DNA of 64,000 nt from Spirochaetales bacterium (GTDB taxonomy: Bacteria; Spirochaetota; Spirochaetia; JABMQR01): NCBI GenBank assembly GCA_018399255.1, contig JAGYPA010000011.1:23339-87338 (forward strand), given 5' to 3'. A program made the position numbers and the translations under genes. The notes beneath the pieces are model-generated. The model was not told the origin of the DNA. It ran no database searches and saw only the letters and a list, made by a program, of their open reading frames with translations. Shown here piece after piece: positions 54,116 to 63,296 of the stretch. The first letter of the stretch is position 1. Each line of letters starts with the position of its first letter.

Positions 54116-54958
54116 TCAGGCCAGGGACTCGCTTATCTCCCAGAGCCGTCTGGCGACTTCGCCATCCTGGGCGGCTTTTGACGGGGTGCGCAGGGTGCTT
54201 TTTGCATAGTAGGCTCCGTTGGTCAGCTTTTCCGTTTGCGCCAGATATACTGTTGTGGCGGCACCTTGCTCGGGGGTTATCCCGAAGGTATTTGCCAGTG
54301 CTTTAAAGGCTTTTGTGCTGAATCTGCTGTCTGTCAGGCTTCCGAAATTGGTGTTTACAAACCCGGGATGGAGGGCGGCGGTTTCTATTCCTTTTTCTTC
54401 TGTTCTTTTGGCCAGTTCCCGGGTAAAGAGCAGGTTTGCCAGTTTGGACTGGCTGTAGACGCTGAATGCCCGGTACTTTTTTTTCTGGTTCTGCAGGTCG
54501 CTGAAATTCAGTTTTGCCGTCCGGTGGGCTTCGGATGATACGTTGATAATCCGGGATGGCCTGCCTGCTTCAAGCAGCGGAAGCAGTGCCCTGGTAAGGC
54601 GAAAATAGCCCATGTGATTCAGTCCAAAGGTATATTCCAGTCCGTCATCGGTGGTCATGGCGTCATAGAACATGCCTCCGGCATTGTTGATCAGTATTCC
54701 TATGTCGTTGTATTGCTGGTGAAGCTCTGCGGCAAGCTGTTGTATTGATGACGATGATGCCATATCGGCGGTGAAGAGGGCAAGGCTGGCATCGGGCAGT
54801 TCCTTGCGTATCCTCGCCATGGCGTCAGTTCCCCTCTCCCGGTTTCTGCAGATCATGATGATTTCGGACCCGTCTGCTGCCAGCTGGCGGGCGGTCTCAA
54901 ATCCGATGCCCGAGTTTGCGCCGGTTATGGCTATTCGTTTTCCCCTGGTGAAGGCCAT
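54116..54958 (-). CDS. Short-chain dehydrogenase/reductase (retinol-DH-like)
   Basis: 280 residues from MAFTRGKRIAITG at 54958. Rossmann motif TGANSGIGFETA, NNAGG, catalytic Ser in IINVSSEAH and YSQSK. NAD(P)-dependent oxidoreductase of unknown substrate. The leader contains a perfect 13-bp inverted repeat. Confidence 0.88.
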   Translation of the reverse strand: MAFTRGKRIAITGANSGIGFETARQLAADGSEIIMICRNRERGTDAMARIRKELPDASLALFTADMASSSSIQQLAAELHQQYNDIGILINNAGGMFYDAMTTDDGLEYTFGLNHMGYFRLTRALLPLLEAGRPSRIINVSSEAHRTAKLNFSDLQNQKKKYRAFSVYSQSKLANLLFTRELAKRTEEKGIETAALHPGFVNTNFGSLTDSRFSTKAFKALANTFGITPEQGAATTVYLAQTEKLTNGAYYAKSTLRTPSKAAQDGEVARRLWEISESLA

Positions 54959-54977
54959 GGTGTTTCTCCCCAACTGA

Positions 54978-55014
54978 GCCAATTTCAAAATGCTTCGCTT
55001 TTTTTGAAATTGGC
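54978..55014. promoter_or_regulatory. 13-bp perfect inverted repeat in SDR leader
   Basis: GCCAATTTCAAAA (54978-54990) and TTTTGAAATTGGC (55002-55014) flank an 11-nt loop, ending 20 nt before the SDR start. It could be a hairpin at the end of the KdgK gene or an operator. Further upstream a duplicated CGAAAGTGCTGCC lies at 55038-55068. Confidence 0.55.
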
Positions 55015-55136
55015 TTTTGAAATGCGTGAAAATTGTTCCTCGCGAAAGTGCTGCCTCGTGAAAGTGCTGCCGGGCATCAATCTGATTGGTTCAATATACT
55101 CATCAAAAGGGATAAAGGGAAACAAAATATGCGGCG

Positions 55137-56231
55137 TCAGCGGCTGACCCTGCCGGAAGCATTGCCCTCCATGAGGGAATACACCTCAGCGGGAGATGCG
55201 TAGTTATAGTCTCCTTGAATTGAATGGGCAAGGCATGATGCGGCAGCCGCAAAGGCTATGCAGTCGCCGGGACTGCTGCTCAGTTTTTTATCGGTCAAAG
55301 CATATAGCAGTCCAGCGGCAAAGGCATCCCCTCCTCCGACTCGGTCAACGATATTCCGTATCTCGTAGGGCGTATATATACCATCCTGCTGAGGGGCAAA
55401 GAAGGACGCTTCTGATGCAGCTTCGTAGAGCATGGCGCCCCAATTGTTATGGCTGGCTGAGATGCTTTCGCGCAGGGTAATCGCGACCTGCTTCACATTG
55501 GGAAACTGCTGTACAATTTTTCCGGCAACGTCGGGATACCGTTCGATATCCAGCTGTCCCTTGTGAACATCGGTAGATCCGGCGGTAATTCCAAGCATGA
55601 TGGAGGCATCTTCTTCATTGCCGATAACTATATCGACATACGGCAGGATCCCGCGCATGGTCTTTTCTGCCAGCTCCCGCTGAGAGAGCGATGAATTCCA
55701 CTTCCAGAGCTTATTCCGATAATTGAGATCACAGGATACCGTGATCCCCTGCTTTCGACACGCTTTTACCGCCGCCAGTGATGCCTCAGCAGCCTCTTTT
55801 GAGAGGGCCGGGGTGATACCGCTGATATGAAACCATGAGGCTCCGGCAAAAATATCATTCCAAGGGTAGGCATCGGTTCCGGCGAGCGATACCGCCGATG
55901 CTCCTCGATCATAGATAACGGTACTTGGCCGCTGGTTGGCTCCGGTTTCGACAAAATAGAGTCCCAGTCGATGCTCTGTTCTGATGATGTAGTCGGTATC
56001 TATCCCGAAGCGGCGGACGGAATCGAGACAGGCATCTCCTATGGCATTTTCCGGAAGGGCGGTGACATAGCGGGTCTTCCTGCCCATCATCTGAAGGGAT
56101 GCTGCTACATTAGCTTCGGCTCCGAAAAAGCTGATATGGAGGTTTCCCGGCATGCCCTGGCGGAACCGAAGGAATTTTTCCGGTTCGATGCGCCCCATGA
56201 TTTCACCAAATGTGACAATTGTTTCATTCAT
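55137..56231 (-). CDS. 2-keto-3-deoxygluconate kinase (PfkB family)
   Basis: 364 residues. N-terminal VTFGEIMGRIEPE, FFGAEANVAASL substrate lid, and the PfkB C-terminal signature VGGGDAFAAGLLYAL with catalytic Asp. Phosphorylates KDG at C6. Could feed the aldolase at 8396 or another. The IclR gene upstream on the same strand is its likely regulator. Confidence 0.88.
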   Translation of the reverse strand: MNETIVTFGEIMGRIEPEKFLRFRQGMPGNLHISFFGAEANVAASLQMMGRKTRYVTALPENAIGDACLDSVRRFGIDTDYIIRTEHRLGLYFVETGANQRPSTVIYDRGASAVSLAGTDAYPWNDIFAGASWFHISGITPALSKEAAEASLAAVKACRKQGITVSCDLNYRNKLWKWNSSLSQRELAEKTMRGILPYVDIVIGNEEDASIMLGITAGSTDVHKGQLDIERYPDVAGKIVQQFPNVKQVAITLRESISASHNNWGAMLYEAASEASFFAPQQDGIYTPYEIRNIVDRVGGGDAFAAGLLYALTDKKLSSSPGDCIAFAAAASCLAHSIQGDYNYASPAEVYSLMEGNASGRVSR

Positions 56232-56314
56232 ATCTATCCTCTCACGTCTTTCAGTTTCGCTGCGGCCTTTCTAGACTGCTCGCGCCCCAGCGTCTGTATC
56301 AGTCCGGTACTGCT

Positions 56315-56372
56315 GTACCCGTTGTTCCCGTCGTTCCCGTCGTTCCCTTTATCCCGTTATCCCGTCGTTCCT
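56315..56372. repeat. 9-bp tandem repeat across IclR stop
   Basis: CGTTCCCGT-type units, five to six with variants, span the IclR stop codon (56349-56351). Confidence 0.88.
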
Positions 56373-57143
56373 GTTGTAACCGAGTTTTCTCGAAATCGCA
56401 TCCGCAGCGGTGACAAGCATCTCCTTCAAATCAAGAAGCTGCTCCAATGCCATTCTCTGCGTTATCGAGGTAATACTGATAGATGCGTATACTTCGTTTT
56501 TATAGTCCCGGATGGGCGCTGCCACGCAGATTATTCCGCTCTCGTGCTCTTCCTGATCCAAGGCTATGCCTGCCTTACGGATGTTTGAAAGCTCTTCCTG
56601 CAGTTTCTCCTTGTCGGTAATGGTGTAAGGGGTATAGGCATCGAGCTTATGGTCCTGCAGTATGCGGCTGATGAAGGTCTGCGGTTGAAAAGCGGCGATA
56701 ACCTTGCCTACAGCAGTGCAGTGGATCGGTGCCTCCTTTCCAATGAGCGAATACATACGGATGGCATGGAGACTTTCACGTTTATCGACATAGACGACGC
56801 GGTTATCCGCCAGTATCGCCAAATGGATGGTTTCCTTCGTTTCCCGATTGAGTCTGCTGATACTTTCATCGGCATCTTTGCGGATATCAAGATTTTCGAT
56901 TACAGCAGATCCATACTCCAGCAATCGCGTTCCCAGCTTATAGGTGAGGGTTTTATCATCCCGCGTAAGTATGGCGTATTCAATGAGTTCCTTGACTATT
57001 CTATGGAGAGTGCTTTTTGACATCCCCAGATCATCGGCAATGGTCTGCAGTTTCTCATGCGGATGGGTTTTAATATAGTCGAGGATACTGAAAAGCTTAT
57101 CGTAGGATTTTATCAAGCTGCTGCCCCTGTCACAATGTTCCAA
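56349..57143 (-). CDS. IclR-family transcriptional regulator
   Basis: About 264 residues. Winged HTH QTIADDLGMSKSTLHRIVKEL and IclR effector domain (MALEQLLDLKEM near the end). Start is TTG at 57143 or, with AGGGG upstream, TTG at 57116. Probably controls KDG metabolism (KdgR/KdgK pairing). Tail ends in a tandem repeat. Confidence 0.86.
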   Translation of the reverse strand: MEHCDRGSSLIKSYDKLFSILDYIKTHPHEKLQTIADDLGMSKSTLHRIVKELIEYAILTRDDKTLTYKLGTRLLEYGSAVIENLDIRKDADESISRLNRETKETIHLAILADNRVVYVDKRESLHAIRMYSLIGKEAPIHCTAVGKVIAAFQPQTFISRILQDHKLDAYTPYTITDKEKLQEELSNIRKAGIALDQEEHESGIICVAAPIRDYKNEVYASISITSITQRMALEQLLDLKEMLVTAADAISRKLGYNRNDGITG

Positions 57144-57236
57144 ATTACGGAACCCGGTTTCATATAATTGTACTTCAGGGCTGAGAATCTGTCAAGGAGA
57201 ATGGGGCGAACGGCAGTACCTTCGCATGAAAAGAAA

Positions 57237-57330
57237 GGTGTCTGACACCGTTTACCGAATTTCAAAGCGATCATTTTAGCGTTTTCCGCAATTCACGCAG
57301 GTTTTTTTGAGGGATACGGTGTCAGACACG
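57237..57330. repeat. REPIN-like element, copy 3
   Basis: GGTGTCTGACACC (57237-57249) and GGTGTCAGACAC (57318-57329) inverted around a core with GTTTTCCGCAATT and TTTTTTTGAGGGATAC. The right half shares 27 nt exactly with copy 1. The stop codon of the UroD-family gene lies inside the right palindrome. Confidence 0.88.
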
Positions 57331-58473
57331 CTCCACAAGTGAAAAACGTCTTTTATAGGCATTGACCATGGCCATATAGTTGCGGACCGGGACGCTGGCC
57401 ATAATGGCATTGCTGGCAGTAAAAATATGGCCTCCGCCAAACTGACCACTTTCCCCGTCGTTATCGTTGCTCTCTATCGTATCGCTGCAGCCGGCAGCTA
57501 GTATATCGTTTGTGACTTCGGCAATTTCCTCCGGGGAAGCAAAAGTAAGAACGGCGCCGCAATCCATATTGCCGAGGAAAGTTATTGCACTGCCGTAAAG
57601 CGCTTTCAGCTTCCAAAGGTCCATACCGGCTTTCATATCTATTTCCAGATAGCCGTCAACGCCGCAGCCTATCAGAAAATCATCGATGACCGGCCAGATA
57701 TTACCGTCAGTTGCATTTACGGAGTAGGAACCTTTTGATCTGATATAATCGGCACATTTGCGAACCTCGGGAACGATGAACTGCCGATAGCATTCTCCCG
57801 AAATAAGCATCCGGTTTCCGGCAAAATCGCCGCCGATTCCAATAAGATCAATACCCAAACTGCAGTAATCATCAATCAGATGCAAAGCACGCTCAGTTGC
57901 CAGAGAAAAATGATCAGCAGCAGCACCAGGTGCCAGCAACATCGTCTGCATAAGATCGGTATCGGTCCAGATTCCGTGAAAATAAGCAGGCGCCAGGATG
58001 GGCAGATCCAGGCCACGACGATCCATCTCCTGCCGAAGAAAGTGATACACCAGAAAGCAATCCTGTGGAAGTTTCTTAATAAGCAACTCCTGCACTTTTT
58101 CATTTCGTTCTGCCATTCGTTCCTCAGGAGAACCATCATTTCTGAGAATAAATCGGCTTCCAATCGCCTCGAGAGGATCGTAGTAGTTCACCTCCCCCGG
58201 TACCGGATTCGGAGCAATATAGAGCATATCATGGCCAAAAAACTCAGCTAGATCCAGACGAGCCTGGACATAAGACATTACAGCCTCCTCCAACCCTCTC
58301 TCATCAGCCTCTCTCAGCCAAAGTTCTGATTCTTCCTGATATTCAAGATATGAACGGCCGATAAACACCTCACCGACCGCAGGATGCATAACATATTCAA
58401 AAACAGGAGTACGGTCTGGCTTTCTGTGGGTTAATGCATGCATAACCCGTTCTCGAGATGACATTTCCTGCAT
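57322..58473 (-). CDS. UroD-family protein, paralogue 2
   Basis: 383 residues from ATG at 58473 after AGGAGG. Start region SSRERVMHALTHRKPDRTPVFEYV is typical of the methyltransferase-like branch. The usual HxCG zinc motif is replaced by NATDGN (in YSVNATDGNIWPVIDDF), so metal binding of that type is unlikely; GHIFTASNAIMASVPVRN is conserved. Last gene of the ABC/ROK operon. The final codons and stop come from the REPIN element. Confidence 0.82.
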   Translation of the reverse strand: MQEMSSRERVMHALTHRKPDRTPVFEYVMHPAVGEVFIGRSYLEYQEESELWLREADERGLEEAVMSYVQARLDLAEFFGHDMLYIAPNPVPGEVNYYDPLEAIGSRFILRNDGSPEERMAERNEKVQELLIKKLPQDCFLVYHFLRQEMDRRGLDLPILAPAYFHGIWTDTDLMQTMLLAPGAAADHFSLATERALHLIDDYCSLGIDLIGIGGDFAGNRMLISGECYRQFIVPEVRKCADYIRSKGSYSVNATDGNIWPVIDDFLIGCGVDGYLEIDMKAGMDLWKLKALYGSAITFLGNMDCGAVLTFASPEEIAEVTNDILAAGCSDTIESNDNDGESGQFGGGHIFTASNAIMASVPVRNYMAMVNAYKRRFSLVERV

Positions 58474-58548
58474 AAATTTCCTCCTATCTGGATGTGTATA
58501 ATTCAACAGGCAAATGAGAAATTACATATGATGAAATTGCTTCGTAAG

Positions 58549-59754
58549 CTACAAAAAATAGTTCAGCAGAATATAACTGCCTATTCCCTTAAAACGCGAA
58601 TCTTCAAATTTTTCAGAATAGAGAACCTTGAGAGCTTGTGCGATAGGACGCAGGGTATGATTTTTCACCTCCCGCTCAATTGCTTCAAACAGCACTCGAT
58701 TACCGTCAATCACCTCACCGCGAAGAATTATCAGTTCTGGATTAAAAATATTGGCAACGTCTGAAAGTTTAGCCCCCAGAATTTCTCCTATCTGATTAAA
58801 TAAATTACGGGTAAATCTATCGCCGTTATTCGCAGCCTCTATCAATTGACGAAGTTCAAGCTGTTCGAGATCGGACCCGCTGTATTTCAGAACATCACTG
58901 TGGACCCCCTGAGAGAGGCCTTCTCGAGCGTACCGCATGATATACTGCTTTGAGCTGACTGTCTCCAAACATCCGGTGTGACCGCAATAGCAAAGTTGGC
59001 CATCCTCGGCTGTCTGAGTGTGCCCGAACTCACCTGAATAGTAGGTACTGCCCATATATATCTCACCATTGACGAAAATACCCATACCTATGCCTTCTCC
59101 AAGCATTACGGTAAGAAAATTGCTGACACCGATACCCATTCCATAATACTTTTCGGTCAGGGCAATGGCATTGGCATCATTAACCAGAAAGCAAGGTCTC
59201 TGATAGCGTTCAGTAATCATTCGACTCAGCGGCACATCATACCAGCCTCGTGAAAAAAGGTATTCGTGAGATATGCCGTTTTCGGGATCAATATATCCAC
59301 CGAGAGCTATTCCAATTCCGAATATTTTCCTTCCATCCTCCCGGGATTTGATCATAAGTTCGTCAATGCAGGCATACAGCTTCTCAAGCAGATCATCCTT
59401 GGGTATTCCCTGAAATAACTTCGTTGAATAACGGGCGACTTCCCGTCCAAGAACATCAATGAGCGCTCCATCAAGATAGGTTTTGTTGAGCACTATCGTG
59501 ATATTGGTCCCGACAGCAGGATTAAGCTCAAGATAGATGGACTTTCTCCCCCCTGTCGCAACCCCCTGGTCTGTTTCCCTGACAAATCCAGAGTCTATGA
59601 GTGCTTTAACGTATTTGGCAACTGATGAAAGACTGAGGTGCAGTATATTGCAAAGATGATTACGTGTTATCCGCTTATGGTTCAATATCTGCTTGAGGAT
59701 TGCCCTCATCCTGCTCTCTTTAATGTCTGTGGGTGATGCATCTTGTGTGAACAT
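58549..59754 (-). CDS. ROK-family transcriptional regulator
   Basis: 401 residues. N-terminal HTH (HLCNILHLSLSSVAKYVKAL) and ROK domain with the zinc motif CYCGHTGCLE and GEGIGMGIFVNGE. The ATP-loop position reads IVLNKTYLDG instead of DxGxT, so it is likely a repressor, not a kinase. In operon with the importer; probably senses its substrate. Confidence 0.88.
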   Translation of the reverse strand: MFTQDASPTDIKESRMRAILKQILNHKRITRNHLCNILHLSLSSVAKYVKALIDSGFVRETDQGVATGGRKSIYLELNPAVGTNITIVLNKTYLDGALIDVLGREVARYSTKLFQGIPKDDLLEKLYACIDELMIKSREDGRKIFGIGIALGGYIDPENGISHEYLFSRGWYDVPLSRMITERYQRPCFLVNDANAIALTEKYYGMGIGVSNFLTVMLGEGIGMGIFVNGEIYMGSTYYSGEFGHTQTAEDGQLCYCGHTGCLETVSSKQYIMRYAREGLSQGVHSDVLKYSGSDLEQLELRQLIEAANNGDRFTRNLFNQIGEILGAKLSDVANIFNPELIILRGEVIDGNRVLFEAIEREVKNHTLRPIAQALKVLYSEKFEDSRFKGIGSYILLNYFL

Positions 59755-59777
59755 TTTTCAGACTTCCTTGTTTTCGG

Positions 59778-60647
59778 CTATCCTTTCAAAGCCCCGGCAG
59801 ATATACCGCTGATAAAATCCCGCTGCATAAGCCACATGATAAGGAGAACCGGAAATACGATTACACATCCCATAGCTGCCATCGGTCCCCAGATCAGTCC
59901 TTTGTCGGTAATAAATCCGGCTATTATGACGGTTAGCGGTTTTGCTTTGTTTACTGTCAATATTACCGCATAAAGAAATTCATTCCAACTATAGACAAAG
60001 GTAAGCATGCCCGTTGCAATCAAGCCGGATTTAACCATAGGAGTAGTTACATAGAGGTATCTCTGAACCAGGCTGCAGCCGTCAAGCATGCTCTGTTCTT
60101 CAACTTCGTAGGGAGCTTCCTGGTAAAACCCGATCATCAGCAGGATTACCAATGGAAGATTGAAACTGGTGTTCATGATCACCAGAGCGGTTATACTGTC
60201 CATCAACCCCAGGGTCCTGATAATATAAAAAACGGGAACAGCAACCACAATTGCCGGATACATCTTCTGAACAAGAAACCAGCTGGCAAGAACGCCTTTA
60301 ATTCTTTTCGGCAATGCCCCATTGATAAGAGAATACGCTGCCATACTGCCAAACAAACTGGTTGTTACTGTTGTCCCGACCGCGATAAGGACGGAATTTA
60401 CCAGCCCCTTGAACATTTCATACTTGACAACCGCATCGATAAAGTTCTGGAAGGTGATTATTGTCGGAAATACCACAGGAGGGCTGGCGAAATACTCCTG
60501 CTCCACCTTGAACGCATTGGTTATCAGCCAGTAGAAAGGAAACAGCACCATTATCAAGGCTAGAATCAGGATAACAACCCGAGTAGGAAATCCAAGAAAA
60601 TTGCTGAGATAGTTGCTGGAGTCTGTTCTTTGCTTTATCAGCTTCAT
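59778..60647 (-). CDS. Sugar ABC permease (MalG type)
   Basis: 289 residues, six TM, EAA loop EEQSMLDGCSLVQRYLYVTTP. Stop and start overlap with the next upstream permease by one base. No ATPase gene nearby. Confidence 0.9.
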   Translation of the reverse strand: MKLIKQRTDSSNYLSNFLGFPTRVVILILALIMVLFPFYWLITNAFKVEQEYFASPPVVFPTIITFQNFIDAVVKYEMFKGLVNSVLIAVGTTVTTSLFGSMAAYSLINGALPKRIKGVLASWFLVQKMYPAIVVAVPVFYIIRTLGLMDSITALVIMNTSFNLPLVILLMIGFYQEAPYEVEEQSMLDGCSLVQRYLYVTTPMVKSGLIATGMLTFVYSWNEFLYAVILTVNKAKPLTVIIAGFITDKGLIWGPMAAMGCVIVFPVLLIMWLMQRDFISGISAGALKG

Positions 60648-61549
60648 TACCCTACCCTCCTCAGCTGCTTGGAGCGGAGACGGATAAACTGCCAGGCTAT
60701 AAGGGACATAACCGTAATAAAAAGTATTGCTGTAGCTGAGGAATATCCCACTTTGAGAAATTTAATACCTTGTCGGTAGATATAGGTAGGAAGCATTTCT
60801 GTAGCATTCCCCGGCCCTCCCTGGGTCATGACAAAGATGGTGTCAAATACCTTGAAGGCATCTATAAAGCGAACCATTGCCACAATGATAATGACAGGGG
60901 CTGTAATGGGAAGCACAATCCGGGTAAAAACCTTAAGAGGAGATGCACCATCTACCCGGGCAGCATCCAGAAAGCTTTTCGGGATTGATTTGATTGACGA
61001 AAGTACCAGAATTGCAACAAACGGGATGAATTGCCAGGCATCTACAAAAACTATGGTATATATGGCTATACGAAAATCAGCCAGCCAGGATACAGCCGGA
61101 AGCCCAACAAAACTCAATAGGTAGTTGACTATTCCATACGTGCGGTCAAGCATCATTTTCCAGAGGGTTCCGGATGCAACCGGAGCAATTATCATGGGAA
61201 TAAGCAGGAAGGTCGTTGCAATACGAGAAAAAGAATTATCATCCGAGAGCAGCATCGCAATAATAATTCCAATCACAATTTCTATTGCTACAGACATAAA
61301 GGCAAAGGCAATATTGTTTTTCAGGGACTGCATGAAAAGCTCGTCCCGAAACAGGTCAATATAGTTCTCCAAACCAACAAAAAGCGGGCTTTGCTGGAGA
61401 TTAAGCTTATACTTGAAAAAACTTAAACCGAATCCATACCCCAGCGGAATAAAAGCGGCTATGAGCAGGATAACAAATACCGGTAATAAAAAGAGCCATG
61501 AATAGATTTTGTCGGCTCTGTCATGAGAGATGCTTCTCGATATAAGCAT
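60647..61549 (-). CDS. Sugar ABC permease (MalF type)
   Basis: 300 residues, six TM, EAA loop LDAARVDGASPLKVFTRIVLP. Upstream lies a 334-nt gap to the binding-protein gene with a hairpin at 61811. Confidence 0.9.
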   Translation of the reverse strand: MLISRSISHDRADKIYSWLFLLPVFVILLIAAFIPLGYGFGLSFFKYKLNLQQSPLFVGLENYIDLFRDELFMQSLKNNIAFAFMSVAIEIVIGIIIAMLLSDDNSFSRIATTFLLIPMIIAPVASGTLWKMMLDRTYGIVNYLLSFVGLPAVSWLADFRIAIYTIVFVDAWQFIPFVAILVLSSIKSIPKSFLDAARVDGASPLKVFTRIVLPITAPVIIIVAMVRFIDAFKVFDTIFVMTQGGPGNATEMLPTYIYRQGIKFLKVGYSSATAILFITVMSLIAWQFIRLRSKQLRRVG

Positions 61550-61810
61550 AATGCAAACTCCTCATTCAGTTACAGCTTTCGGCTCTCTCTATTCTCCACT
61601 CTGTTCATTGAGTGCTGTCGATTGAGTAAGGCAATTTCAACAATCGAAGATTTTCTGTAATTGCCCTATATTTTTCACAAGAACCGTTGATAATTGCATA
61701 ATACTAGCCTGATTAGAGCTTTGTACAGATGGGCACACTTTTTTTCTTTTTTCTGCGGTATCGATCTACGGAGCTGGTCAGCTGTCAGCCCCTTATGCAG
61801 AGCCGGAGCC

Positions 61811-61830
61811 CCTGCCCTTCTCTGGACAGG
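61811..61830 (-). terminator. Hairpin between binding protein and permease
   Basis: CCTGCCC (61811-61817) pairs with GGACAGG (61824-61830), one G-T pair, extended by GGAGCC/CAGCCCC neighbours. No T tract. The rest of 61550-61883 has no recognisable gene. Confidence 0.55.
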
Positions 61831-61883
61831 CAGCCCCGGCAGCTGAATCATCAATAACTATCCGTGCCTGAATGCGTGGTCTT

Positions 61884-63182
61884 CTACCTGCCGGTATTCT
61901 TAACCCCTTCGGCCGGCGGATAATCTTCAAGCAAATCCCCGATACCGTTTTCCATATAGCCTACAGCCCGTTCCTTATCCCACTGGCCAGTCACATAATT
62001 TGCAACAGCATCTCGGACGTAGGTCTCTGCCATGGTTCCAGCTGGGATTCTCCACCAGATCATTGCTCCGCGATCTGAGGCTTCTTTATGCGGATACATT
62101 TTCGACTCTTTCACCTCATCCATGGCCCAGACTGAATTTCTGGAAGGCAGAATTGAATAGTCGGTAAAGCTCTTCAGCTGCTTTTCCTTGCTGGTATAAA
62201 ACTTGATCCATTCCCAAGCTGCATCTTTATTCTTTGCAGCTTCAGGAATTCCAATATCCCAGGAGGAGAGAACAGTAAACCCGTTCTTTTCGTATGGTAT
62301 GGGGGATACCGCCCATTTGTCGACGATTTTTGATTTTGCCGGATCATCGCCGTTAGGTGCAATCGTCAAAGTTGGCCAGGAAAACGCTATAGCCGCATTT
62401 CCTTGCAGGAAAGCAGCATCAGATTCCGGAAGACCCCAGGAGGGTGCCGCAGGATCGGCATAGTCAAACCATCTTTTTACTATCTCAAGAGCTTCCCTGG
62501 TTTCAGGAGCATCAAGAGTCATATTCCAATCTTCATCAGCCCATGCACCGCCAAGAGACCAGTGCACCATCATCCATAGCCCGCTCAACTGCTCCTTAAC
62601 TCCCGGTATGGCTAAAGCATACATGCCGTTGGCTGGATCATGCAGTTCATCACAAACTGCAAAGAACTCATCCCAGTTCTGTGGAAACTCATCAATAAGA
62701 TCAGTCCGGTAAGCCAGTGTCTGCGGTGTGTTTGAAAAAGGAATACCCATCACTTTTCCCATCCATTTGCCTGACTGCTCCCAGAGGTTATCCATGATAT
62801 CTTCCTGATCCCAATTATCTTTTTCTATATAGGGAGCAAGATCCACCATATACGGGGCAAATTCTCCGTCCCATTGGCAGGCTGGTGTTACGATGTCATA
62901 GGTTTTGTCTCCAGTAGACAACGCCAGCCCCATTTTTTCATAGAGCGTGATATAGGGGAAATCTACAACCTCCAAGGTAATGCCGGTCAATTCCTTGAAT
63001 TCAGCAGCATATTCCTTAGCCGCATCAGCATAGGTAGCAGAAAAATAGAGGGCAGTAACGGTCTGTCCCGCATAAGGTTTTTCTGCATCGTAAGCAGCTG
63101 CCGGTTCCTGACTGCCGCCGGCAAACAGCATCATTCCTGCTGCTAGAAACAGGAAAGTAACAATAAAACCAATTTTTTTCAT
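61884..63182 (-). CDS. Sugar-binding protein, family 1
   Basis: 432 residues from ATG at 63182. Signal peptide ends MMLFAGGSQEPAAAY. Carbohydrate-binding layout with LTGITLEVVDFPYITLYEKMGLAL at the start of the mature domain. First gene of the operon, with a near-perfect sigma-70 promoter. Confidence 0.9.
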   Translation of the reverse strand: MKKIGFIVTFLFLAAGMMLFAGGSQEPAAAYDAEKPYAGQTVTALYFSATYADAAKEYAAEFKELTGITLEVVDFPYITLYEKMGLALSTGDKTYDIVTPACQWDGEFAPYMVDLAPYIEKDNWDQEDIMDNLWEQSGKWMGKVMGIPFSNTPQTLAYRTDLIDEFPQNWDEFFAVCDELHDPANGMYALAIPGVKEQLSGLWMMVHWSLGGAWADEDWNMTLDAPETREALEIVKRWFDYADPAAPSWGLPESDAAFLQGNAAIAFSWPTLTIAPNGDDPAKSKIVDKWAVSPIPYEKNGFTVLSSWDIGIPEAAKNKDAAWEWIKFYTSKEKQLKSFTDYSILPSRNSVWAMDEVKESKMYPHKEASDRGAMIWWRIPAGTMAETYVRDAVANYVTGQWDKERAVGYMENGIGDLLEDYPPAEGVKNTGR

Positions 63183-63218
63183 ACATAACTCCTTTTCCTC
63201 GTGATTTGCGAATAATGA

Positions 63219-63248
63219 ATTATATTCCCAGGAATCTTGATCTGTCAA
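63219..63248 (-). promoter_or_regulatory. Sigma-70 promoter of binding-protein operon
   Basis: Minus-strand TTGACA (63248-63243), 18-nt spacer, TATAAT (63224-63219): both boxes are consensus. Transcription would start near 63212, 30 nt before the ATG. Confidence 0.75.
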
Positions 63249-63296
63249 TAAATAATATATAAATTCCATTATGTTATGCTTTTTTTTATAATATAA

